A DNA stretch of 64,000 nucleotides from Chitinophaga barathri (GTDB taxonomy: Bacteria > Bacteroidota > Bacteroidia > Chitinophagales > Chitinophagaceae). The stretch covers positions 496,001 to 560,000 of the forward strand of contig NZ_RMBX01000002.1 in NCBI RefSeq assembly GCF_003807585.1. The letters are read 5' to 3'. Below are positions 35,749 to 43,041 of this stretch, piece by piece. A program made the position numbers and the translations under genes. Within the stretch, counting starts at the first letter, position 1, and the number at the start of each line of letters is the position of its first letter. Below the pieces are notes generated by a model. The model saw only the letters and a list, made by a program, of their open reading frames with translations, was not told where the DNA came from and searched no databases.

Positions 35749-37461
35749 ATGATCAATATCCATTCTACAGGTAAAGAAGAAAATACTTTCGATGCCATTG
35801 TGATCGGCTCCGGCATCAGCGGCGGCTGGGCGGCCAAAGAACTTTGCGGCCACGGCCTGAAAACGCTGGTGCTGGAAAGAGGCAGAAATGTGGAGCACAA
35901 CAAAGATTATCCCACCGCCACCAAATCGCCCTGGGAATTTAAACACCGCGGGCAGATGACAAAAGAATTCCTGCTGGCGAACCCGCTCATCAGCAAGGCG
36001 GCGGGGTTTGGAGAAGACAATGCGCATTTTTTCATAGAAGATAAAGACCACCCATACATCCAGGACAAACCATTCGACTGGATACGTGGCTACCAGGTTG
36101 GTGGCAAGTCGCTCACCTGGGGGCGGGCCTGCCAGCGGTGGAGCGAGTTTGAATTCACTGCGCCACGGCGGTACGGGTATGGCATCGGCTGGCCTATCGG
36201 GTATGCGGATGTGGAGCCCTGGTATTCCCATGTAGAAAAATTTATCGGTGTATGCGGCACCCGCGATGGCATAGAAGCCATGCCGGACGGCGAGTTCCTG
36301 CCACCTTTCGATCTGAATTGCGCGGAAGCGCATATCCGGCAAAAGATCAACGCGCATTATAAGAACCGTCATCTTGTACACGCACGCTGGGCGCATCTTA
36401 CATCTCCGCAACCGGTCCACATAGAGCAGGGCCGGGCCAAATGCCAGGCAAGGAATCTATGTATGCGCGGATGCCCGTTTGGCGGATATTTCAGCAGCGT
36501 GTCCTCCACCCTGCCGTGGGCCGGCAAAACCGGCAACCTCACCGTACGGCCGCATTCCGTAGTGCATTCCATCATTTACGATGAACAGAAAGGAAAAGCT
36601 ACCGGCGTAAGAATTATAGATGCCAATACGAAACAGACAACGGATTTTTTCGCGCGTATCATATTTGTAAATGCCTCCGCGCTGAACAGTAATCTTGTGC
36701 TGCTGAATTCCACTTCCGGCCGTTTCCCGAACGGGCTGGGCAATGACAACGGCCTGCTTGGAAAATACGTCGCCTTCCACAACTACAGGGCTTCCGTAAG
36801 TGCAGAACTGGATGGTATGGAAGACAAATATTATTTCGGTAAAAACCCGACTGAGCCTATCATCGCCAATTACAGGAACCTGCACAAACAGGACACGGAT
36901 TACGTAGGAGGTTTTACCACTTTTATGGGCGCGCGCCGGGCTAACAAAATTTACAAAGACCTTCCCGGCGTGGGTGCCGGGCTGAAAGAAGCCATGACAG
37001 AGCCCGGCGGATGGGAAACCTATATGTACATGCAGGGAGAAACGATCCCCAAAGAAACCAATAAAGTAGAACTGAGTAAAGATCAGAAAGACCAGTTCGG
37101 TATGCCGTTGCTGAAAATATCCGTGGACTATGACGAAAACGACGAACGGATGATCCGCGACTTCCTGACCCAAAGCGCCGAAATGCTGGATAAAGCCGGC
37201 TGCAGAAATATTCAGCAATATGACAACCACCAGCCGCCCGGCCTTGACATTCATGAAATGGGCGGATGCAGGATGGGCAACGACCCGAAAACCTCATTGC
37301 TGAATGAATGGAACCAGCTGCATCACTGCAAAAACGTATTTGTAACGGATGGCGCGGCGATGGCGAGTACGGGCAATCAAAGCCCGTCTATTTTGTACAT
37401 GGCGCTGACAGCCAGGGCTGCGGATCGTGCGGTGAGTGAGATGAAAAAAGGGAATCTGTGA
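35749..37461 (+). CDS. GMC-family FAD oxidoreductase
   Basis: 570 residues. FAD-binding AIVIGSGISGGWAAKEL with VLERGRNVEH, then SPWEFKHRG, the plug region GGKSLTWGRACQRWSEFEF, MRGCPFGGYFS, and the C-terminal catalytic area with HEMGGCRMGND and VTDGAAMASTGNQSPSILYMALTARAAD. It belongs to the bacterial GMC group related to sugar and cyclitol dehydrogenases (for example 3-dehydrogenases of glucosides) that pass electrons to a cytochrome or membrane acceptor. No signal peptide is seen and no small gluconate-dehydrogenase-like subunit lies beside it. Six bases after an AraC regulator; probably one operon. Confidence 0.9.
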   Translation: MINIHSTGKEENTFDAIVIGSGISGGWAAKELCGHGLKTLVLERGRNVEHNKDYPTATKSPWEFKHRGQMTKEFLLANPLISKAAGFGEDNAHFFIEDKDHPYIQDKPFDWIRGYQVGGKSLTWGRACQRWSEFEFTAPRRYGYGIGWPIGYADVEPWYSHVEKFIGVCGTRDGIEAMPDGEFLPPFDLNCAEAHIRQKINAHYKNRHLVHARWAHLTSPQPVHIEQGRAKCQARNLCMRGCPFGGYFSSVSSTLPWAGKTGNLTVRPHSVVHSIIYDEQKGKATGVRIIDANTKQTTDFFARIIFVNASALNSNLVLLNSTSGRFPNGLGNDNGLLGKYVAFHNYRASVSAELDGMEDKYYFGKNPTEPIIANYRNLHKQDTDYVGGFTTFMGARRANKIYKDLPGVGAGLKEAMTEPGGWETYMYMQGETIPKETNKVELSKDQKDQFGMPLLKISVDYDENDERMIRDFLTQSAEMLDKAGCRNIQQYDNHQPPGLDIHEMGGCRMGNDPKTSLLNEWNQLHHCKNVFVTDGAAMASTGNQSPSILYMALTARAADRAVSEMKKGNL

Positions 37462-37476
37462 AAGAGCCCATCCTGG

Positions 37477-37781
37477 CTACTCATAACCAAAACCATCCCA
37501 TACACAGCCCACCGGGTAACCTAATGCCGCGGACGCCGCGCTGGTAAACTTTCCGATCCAGGCATTCCATTCCTCATCCTCCATATTCCCGGCAATCTGG
37601 AGGCCGCCCGGCTCAATCGAGGCCCAGATGTACTTTGTATCGTCCTCCTCTTCCTGGCTAAACCAGTAAGGGCCGTCGCTGCCTAACCAGCCGGGCATAT
37701 CTTCGTAAATGACAAATATCTTTTGCCAGACTTCATCCGGGCATCGTACCGGATATTCAGAACTACTTCCTGGTGATTCAT
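37477..37781 (-). pseudogene. Small acidic cytosolic protein, frameshifted by one base
   Basis: The downstream 73 codons (37477-37698) encode a compact acidic protein (GPYWFSQEEEDDTKYIWASI, NMEDEEWNAWIGKF). The same frame is open but has no ATG up to a stop at about 37785. A second frame supplies a start at 37781 (MNHQEVVLNIRYDA). Adding one base to the GGG run at 37739-37741 joins the two as RYDAPDEVWQKIFVIYEDM, a natural continuous sequence of about 100 residues. So this is either a recent one-base deletion or an assembly error. Similar small proteins occur widely in Bacteroidota, without a function I know. Confidence 0.65.
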
Positions 37782-37799
37782 TTCGTTAGTTTATATTTT

Positions 37800-39242
37800 T
37801 TATAACCGCATTACTGTCCTGATGAAAGGATCATACTGAAGCAGGTAAGCCTTATCGTTGAGTGCGCCGGAATATTGGCTGGTGGAGATAAAATCGCGGA
37901 TATCATAGGGCACTTCGATCTCCAGGTTGTCATGCATCAGGTCCGCCGGTTTTTTGGCGCCTGTCACTTCAATGGACGGCGCTACACGGTATGGCAGACT
38001 TGTATGCGGAAGTTTGAACAGCAAAGGAGCATACCCTACACCGAGGAAATTCCCCGTTCTTCTTCCGATGGTGTAAAAATGATCATCCGGCCGTGCATTC
38101 GGGACGATCATGGCGCTGCCGGCACTGGAGTAATGATCTTCAAAAAGCACATAAACAGGTCCTGTAAAACGAAGGGAAGAATCCGAAGGCATCAGCGACT
38201 CTGTTTTGTCAACCAGCGTGTACAATCTATATTTTGCCAGCAAGGGTGATGATTCTTTTTCTTTTCCGACACTTTTGGTGGCGCTTATTTTCAGCTGGTA
38301 ATTGATACGTTCCGGGATAATAGCCGCGTACAGCGACTGCCAGGTGATATCATCGCCGCCGGGGTTTCCCCGGAAATCGATAATGATCCTTTTTATTTCA
38401 GGCACACGGCTCCTGTACCGGCCCAGTTCCCGTTGGAGGAAAGGAATAGAATCTGAATTCATTTCGGTGAGGCGGATATACAATACTTTTTCTTCTTCCC
38501 AGAATGTAATGCCGGTGCCGTGTTTCCGCTTATATGCCACAGGCAGGTAGCGGGTAAATTCGCGGGTGGGCATAGTTAACGTTCTACTGTTGCCGGAAGG
38601 AAGGCGAAACGTGAATGTAAGGCTGTCGCGAAAAATGGTTTCCGGGTTTTTGAAGAAACCGGCGCCGAAGAATTTTCCATGTTTTATGTCATAAGCATAG
38701 TACCTGCCTGACAGGTGGCCTCGTACATACCTGTCCACCGGCTTGCCTTCAAAGTGCGTGATCTCTGCCCCGATGCCAATGGTGTCCTTCCCATATGTAA
38801 AAGCTTCCCGCACGATGTACTTTCCATCCATGTACGTGTTGGGGATCGCCATTTTGAACAAAGAACGCTGGCGGCGGTAGGCCTCATCCTGCGCCTGCGC
38901 CCAGGGGGAGAGGGGAAACCAGCTACTGGTATGCATATCTTGTGAAAGCGTGAGGGCTTTTTGAAGGAGAAGGTAATACGACAGATCGGAGGAGATCGTG
39001 TCTATCTCTTTACCGAGGACATTCATTTCCCGGAGAGCATCGTATTTCCACACATCCTTTTTGATGGCGATATGCGGGGAGATACGGGCGATGGTACTGA
39101 TCAGGGTATCCAGGTCTTCATGCATCTGTTTTTTCGTCAGGGTAAGGGATTGAGAGAAAATGGCGCCTGGAGAAAAAAACAGGATGATGGTGAAACAGAG
39201 ATAAATTTTAACGTACCGGGAAAGGGAATTTTGGCTGTTCAT
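37800..39242 (-). CDS. S41-family (C-terminal processing-like) peptidase, exported
   Basis: 480 residues with a signal peptide (ending GAIFSQS). An N-terminal helical region (MHEDLDTLISTIARISPHIAI, SYYLLLQKALTLSQDMHTS) precedes an S41 core: IIIDFRGNPGGDDI, and a nucleophile loop VLFEDHYSSAGSAMIVPN with the candidate catalytic serine. The C-terminal LPYRVAPSIEVTGAKKPADLMHDN is also typical (TP.GI.VtG..). A PDZ domain is not obvious. Such proteins in Bacteroidota are periplasmic or lipoprotein tail-like peptidases of unknown substrate. The catalytic lysine or tyrosine cannot be assigned with confidence. Confidence 0.85.
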   Translation of the reverse strand: MNSQNSLSRYVKIYLCFTIILFFSPGAIFSQSLTLTKKQMHEDLDTLISTIARISPHIAIKKDVWKYDALREMNVLGKEIDTISSDLSYYLLLQKALTLSQDMHTSSWFPLSPWAQAQDEAYRRQRSLFKMAIPNTYMDGKYIVREAFTYGKDTIGIGAEITHFEGKPVDRYVRGHLSGRYYAYDIKHGKFFGAGFFKNPETIFRDSLTFTFRLPSGNSRTLTMPTREFTRYLPVAYKRKHGTGITFWEEEKVLYIRLTEMNSDSIPFLQRELGRYRSRVPEIKRIIIDFRGNPGGDDITWQSLYAAIIPERINYQLKISATKSVGKEKESSPLLAKYRLYTLVDKTESLMPSDSSLRFTGPVYVLFEDHYSSAGSAMIVPNARPDDHFYTIGRRTGNFLGVGYAPLLFKLPHTSLPYRVAPSIEVTGAKKPADLMHDNLEIEVPYDIRDFISTSQYSGALNDKAYLLQYDPFIRTVMRL

Positions 39243-39382
39243 CTTTCAATGTGTGTTATTGCGTTTTCACAGTTTGATAGAACGGTGGTATCCGGGAATT
39301 ATTTCCTGTAATAGTAATGATTTTATCCATTTCTTTTCTAGTTGCCTTGAATATCAAAAGTTTCCCAAAGATGGTTTCTTGA

Positions 39383-39413
39383 TAAATATTTATTGTTTTT
39401 CAATAAATATTTA
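39383..39413. repeat. Perfect 13-bp AT-rich palindrome at the island edge
   Basis: TAAATATTTATTG, five T, then its exact reverse complement. It ends two bases before an exact -7 box (39416), so it could be an operator, a terminator for the opposite strand, or a boundary element. Confidence 0.6.
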
Positions 39414-39415
39414 CC

Positions 39416-39423
39416 TATATTTG
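39416..39423 (+). promoter_or_regulatory. TATATTTG -7 promoter box
   Basis: Exact TAnnTTTG match directly after the 13-bp palindrome. Candidate downstream units are a 27-codon frame at 39456 and the nuclease-like gene at 39673. Confidence 0.4.
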
Positions 39424-39455
39424 CATTATTGTTTAATCCTGTCAATCTGCCTTTT

Positions 39456-39539
39456 ATGACATACTTATTCCTATCATCTTTGCTGGTTCTTCCATTTGGA
39501 GTTGATTTCCTGGTACGGGTGGTGTTTTATTGCCTGTGA
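39456..39539 (+). CDS. Possible 27-residue hydrophobic peptide
   Basis: A short frame with ATG and stop, mostly hydrophobic (MTYLFLSSLLVLPFG then VDFLVRVVFYCL), 33 bases downstream of a promoter box. It could be a small membrane peptide, but at this length chance cannot be excluded. Its end overlaps the exonuclease remnant on the other strand. Confidence 0.2.
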   Translation: MTYLFLSSLLVLPFGVDFLVRVVFYCL

Positions 39540-39640
39540 TTCAGGCTGACGTTAAGGTCGTATTCCTTTATCAGGGTGCATAGTGTTTCTGCATTCCCCG
39601 TAGCATCATCCACCGGGTGATGAGAGTACCTCGTCTTGCG
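39527..39640 (-). pseudogene. C-terminal remnant of a DnaQ-like 3'-5' exonuclease
   Basis: Minus-strand frame ending in a stop at 39527 reads RYSHHPVDDATGNAETLC and TLIKEYDLNVSLNHRQ. The HHPVDDATGNAETL stretch matches the last catalytic motif of DEDDh exonucleases (H-x4-D with A/T-rich helix). A stop lies just upstream (about 39650) and no further exonuclease motif follows, so only about 35 codons survive. The gene seems to have been cut when the AT-rich island to the right arrived. Confidence 0.5.
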
Positions 39641-39672
39641 AGGGTATTATTCAAGAAGATAGACCACAACCA

Positions 39673-41634
39673 ATGCAGACATTTAGAGATTTGTTGCGGA
39701 CAGATAGCCGTCTCAATCCATTTAACCCTAAGTTTGATATTACTTATCTCCGGGCAACATGGACAGAATCTGTTCCGAAAATATTAGAAGGAAATTTGGA
39801 AGACATACAAGCACTACACGAAACGTGCAATGTGTTGCCCATGTTCAATCATATTTATACGTTAGTGTCCCAAAAGATCGACGAAATCATTACACTTACC
39901 GCTTTGACCAGAGAGGCCCTAATTAGCCTTTTGCTAGCCCAACATAATGCATCCTATTTATGGGTGATCGGCCAGTTCCGGGCATCATTTCAAGGCCGCA
40001 CGGATTTTGATTTTACCGAAACATTTGGACACCGTACGACTTCCAGAGATCCGGGGGTTGGCGACATCAATACGGGCGGCGGGCTGGCCACTCTGGTAGA
40101 TACTTTGCAAATTGCGCTCAATTTTGTGAAAGATAAATCCGCATTCAATCTTAATGCAAGTAACCCAACGGACATTGCGGCAATTCATTATACTGATCAA
40201 CTAGTAAAAGAAGCTAATTTACTTTTTGGATTTAAATCGACTTATGAAGCAGTAATTTGGAATGGCGGCTACGTCAGAAAACGTGGGGAAAATGATTTCT
40301 TGGCTACCTTCCCCGACCGAGCAAAACTCATTTTAGAGGAGATCGGTCGTTTCCGACTTCAAATGGATAGCCTGGCAATGAACGTTAAGCTTCAGCAAAT
40401 ACTTGCAAAGCAAGGGGAAACCAACTTGGGCTTCGATCCTGCTGTACGGAAACATGTGTGCATTAAATCCATTCAGTTAACGGAGGGAGCTGTTACTTAT
40501 GAACTGCAGGATGGTGTAGATGCTAAAGAACTAGACGATACATTCAGTTTTTTTGCAGCATTGGAAACTTTCTACCCTTACTTGAATAACGTATCGTTGC
40601 CAACATTCGCCCCGTTAAAGATGAGTGACATTATCTTGATGTTCCAACTAACGACTAGTTTGTTTAGCAAAGTGGCCGATAATACTGATTATGCCGAAAA
40701 GGTTACCGACCTTAAAACGATGTTCAGCCACCCCTACAAAATTGCCAAAGATGTGCTGGGGCGCTATCTCTTAGAACGCAGCACTTACAATCAGGCTACC
40801 ATTGATACTTTTTTGACGATGATAACAAAGCTGCAGGAAGAGTATTATAATTTTTGGAACAAGCCTTTGGCTGAACTTGGTGAAGATCTACTGGTATCAC
40901 TTTTACCGATAACCGCAGCGAATCATTTTCATTTTCTTGATCGCTGGCTGGAACAAGGTGGCTTTAACCTGGAGAAAAGAGGCCGTATGCTGGAAAGCCA
41001 TGTAAAAAGCACTCTACGTGAATTATTAACTACAAAGAATTTTGAACACCACATACCGGAAACCCAGCGTTTTCGAATAGCAGGCGAAAAAGAGGAGATT
41101 GATCTTATCATTAACCTCAAATCAGTCATAATTATTGCAGAAGTAAAGTGCATTAAATATCCGATGGAAATAAGGGATTATTATAATAACTACGAACGCT
41201 TAAAAAGAGGTGCTGCACAGGTTGCCCGTAAAGCAGACTTTTTCAGCCGGAATTCTGACGGGTTCAAATCAATCACGGGGCCGGTCGGGGGCAAAAAGTT
41301 GATACGATTGGTAGTTACCAATTATCCGATTTTTGCAGGTTGTTTGATTGATGATATTCCGGTCATTGATTTTCACTGGTTAGAAGGTTACTGTAAACAT
41401 AATTATCAAATTGAGTATTCTGCTTCTGGATTGAAAGGACAATTAACGTCACAGATAGAACAGGCAAAAATACTATACGGGAGCGAAGATGAATTTAATG
41501 CCAATTTTGAAACGCAAATGCGCAGCCCTATCATTATAGAGCAGCTGAAATCATCAGTTTCTATTAAGGAAACACGAATGACCTTCAGCGACTTTCCTAT
41601 CAGATTATATTATGAAAATGCTTCCTTCGATTAG
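39673..41634 (+). CDS. Large protein with C-terminal PD-(D/E)XK nuclease domain, possible defence gene
   Basis: 653 residues, AT-richer than the flanks. The first 430 residues are mostly helical without a motif I recognise. The C-terminal third carries a restriction-like nuclease core: helix with E441 (RMLESHVKSTL), D477 in EEIDLII, E490-V-K492 in IIIAEVKC, and Q516 in GAAQVARKADFF. That set (E, D, ExK, Q) is the NERD/VRR-type pattern of PD-(D/E)XK enzymes. It has no signal peptide or membrane segment. It sits in an island with HEPN and SIR2 genes, so a role in phage or plasmid restriction is a reasonable inference, but nothing proves it. Confidence 0.7.
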   Translation: MQTFRDLLRTDSRLNPFNPKFDITYLRATWTESVPKILEGNLEDIQALHETCNVLPMFNHIYTLVSQKIDEIITLTALTREALISLLLAQHNASYLWVIGQFRASFQGRTDFDFTETFGHRTTSRDPGVGDINTGGGLATLVDTLQIALNFVKDKSAFNLNASNPTDIAAIHYTDQLVKEANLLFGFKSTYEAVIWNGGYVRKRGENDFLATFPDRAKLILEEIGRFRLQMDSLAMNVKLQQILAKQGETNLGFDPAVRKHVCIKSIQLTEGAVTYELQDGVDAKELDDTFSFFAALETFYPYLNNVSLPTFAPLKMSDIILMFQLTTSLFSKVADNTDYAEKVTDLKTMFSHPYKIAKDVLGRYLLERSTYNQATIDTFLTMITKLQEEYYNFWNKPLAELGEDLLVSLLPITAANHFHFLDRWLEQGGFNLEKRGRMLESHVKSTLRELLTTKNFEHHIPETQRFRIAGEKEEIDLIINLKSVIIIAEVKCIKYPMEIRDYYNNYERLKRGAAQVARKADFFSRNSDGFKSITGPVGGKKLIRLVVTNYPIFAGCLIDDIPVIDFHWLEGYCKHNYQIEYSASGLKGQLTSQIEQAKILYGSEDEFNANFETQMRSPIIIEQLKSSVSIKETRMTFSDFPIRLYYENASFD

Positions 41635-41677
41635 GGAGTAGAAAAAATCAAGCTCAGTCGCGTAAACCTTCAATTTT

Positions 41678-42483
41678 TCAAAAGCCCCAAGATTTTAGAA
41701 GATTATGCATATCACTACTTGGCAAAGACACCATATTTGTAATTCGGTTTTTGAGAATAAAAGATACCGGATTTAGGTAGGCAATTTGGTCAGGCACTAA
41801 CACCTCTTTTATATCAATGGATTGGTTTTTACACCGCTCATGAAATAACTGATAGCTCTTCATTTGCCCTATAATATTAATTTTATTTTCCATTGGAAAT
41901 TTATTAGACTGCATCATTATCTCTGCGAGCGTATCAAATTGTCCTTCGTTTAAGCCTGCTAAAAACTCCATATTAGCAGGAAAATCCCGCTCCATTTCTG
42001 ACCTAATTTTTAGCAACTCATTTATCATCTCCTCATTCTTAATCCGATAGCGATTGAAACCTACATAATAGAGGTCAATTTGAAATAGGAGGACTTGGTA
42101 TGCACATGATACAGATTATTAAAAAGAAAAGTATTGAAAGCACTACGTGCTATGGTTAAACGCTTCGGTATTTTTGATTCCCCTTCTTCAGCCAGTGGGG
42201 AATCATGGGAGATTTGGTCAATCTCAAAACTTAGCTCAAACCTAATTAGTAATTTTATTACATGTGCTTGCAATAAAGGATTTTTCTTTGCGTATTTGGC
42301 AATACCGTTCAAAAAGAAGTAGGAATCAGAATGTTCACCTGGTCATTAGCTTTCCATTCATCTGAACCGCGATCTAACATTAAGCGATTATATATTTCGT
42401 CTGCATAATCGTAATGAAGGTTTTTTGATCCCAGGTCATAAAGTACAAAGCTCTATTTCGTTAACAACAATTTTAAAGATCAT
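41678..42483 (-). pseudogene. Degraded gene of about 268 codons with three frameshifts
   Basis: Four overlapping minus-strand frames join into one protein-like sequence. It starts MIFKIVVNEIELC (ATG at 42483), continues YDLGSKNLHYDYADEIYNRL after a shift near 42440, then ILIPTSF into LNGIAKYAKKNPLLQAHVI after a shift in a T5 run near 42310, then NTFLFNNLYHV into AYQVLLFQIDLYYVGF near 42105, and on to MINELLKIRSEMERDFP and the stop at 41678. Two of the shifts lie in T runs. I do not recognise the family; it looks like a cytosolic helical protein. It may be a decayed companion of the neighbouring nuclease gene. Confidence 0.5.
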
Positions 42484-42687
42484 GTTACAAATACATTACA
42501 GGAATGGAAAGGCTTTTCAAGCAGAAAAATTTCGACAGAACAGGCTACCAAAATATTGAGACATAATGGGATAAACGCAAACAAGGAGAAGACTAATATT
42601 ATATTGGATTTTCCCTATCTCATCGCCAAGACATACAGGAGTACCGAAAACAATGAGGAAATATCCCAGAGGTTTGAACTTAAATAG
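42442..42687 (+). pseudogene. Remnant of a small helical protein without start codon
   Basis: An open plus-strand frame of 81 codons lacking any ATG. Its second half is protein-like (EWKGFSSRKISTEQATKILR, then IILDFPYLIAKTYRS), and recalls the short 'TEEAIKILKKNG' proteins often found beside mobile elements in Bacteroidota. The 5' part overlaps the degraded gene on the other strand. Probably a 5'-truncated leftover. Confidence 0.3.
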
Positions 42688-42792
42688 GGAATCGAACATC
42701 AAAATGTACCTTTCAGCCCAATCTCGAACACTTTTTTCATCAGGAAATCCTAGAGGCAATTTTCTGTAAATCAGATTTTTATGAGCATAAAA

Positions 42793-42824
42793 AAAGGAAA
42801 CAACTGAAATTTGTTGTTTCCTTT
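42793..42824. terminator. Intrinsic terminator hairpin
   Basis: GGAAACAAC / GTTGTTTCC stem of 9 bp with an 8-base loop, followed by TTTT on the plus strand and preceded by an A run. Confidence 0.6.
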
Positions 42825-42881
42825 TGCGGAGGTTGTGGGGCGGAAGTTGAACCATTCCCACCAGATAGTTTGATAAAAAAA

Positions 42882-42901
42882 GGCACCAATTAGTTGGTGC
42901 C
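42882..42901. terminator. Hairpin, probable terminator
   Basis: GGCACCAA / TTGGTGCC perfect 8-bp stem with a 4-base loop. Seven A on the left would be a U tract for a minus-strand transcript. Confidence 0.5.
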
Positions 42902-43041
42902 AATTTCTTAGGGGAACGAAAAAAACTTAATAATCACCGTGTTACGACAACTCTTAGAGGTTAGTTCCGAGCCCCTTTCTGTATCTTTAAAAAGTAGAAA
43001 TCGATGTTTTGAGAATACAAAATTATGATTTTAATTGCACT

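Larger units (their letters stand above)
42688..43008. other. Intergenic stretch with two terminator hairpins
   Basis: No convincing gene. The minus-strand frame across it (42517-42903) runs through both hairpins and is unlikely to be real as a whole, though a part around 42690-42780 has protein-like composition and might be another gene scrap. Between the hairpins is a GC-rich 55-base piece unlike its surroundings. Confidence 0.4.

Noticed and set aside
42517..42903. 128-codon minus-strand frame
   Set aside because: It reads through two terminator hairpins and is antisense to a more protein-like plus-strand remnant. Only part of it (about 42690-42780) looks at all like protein.
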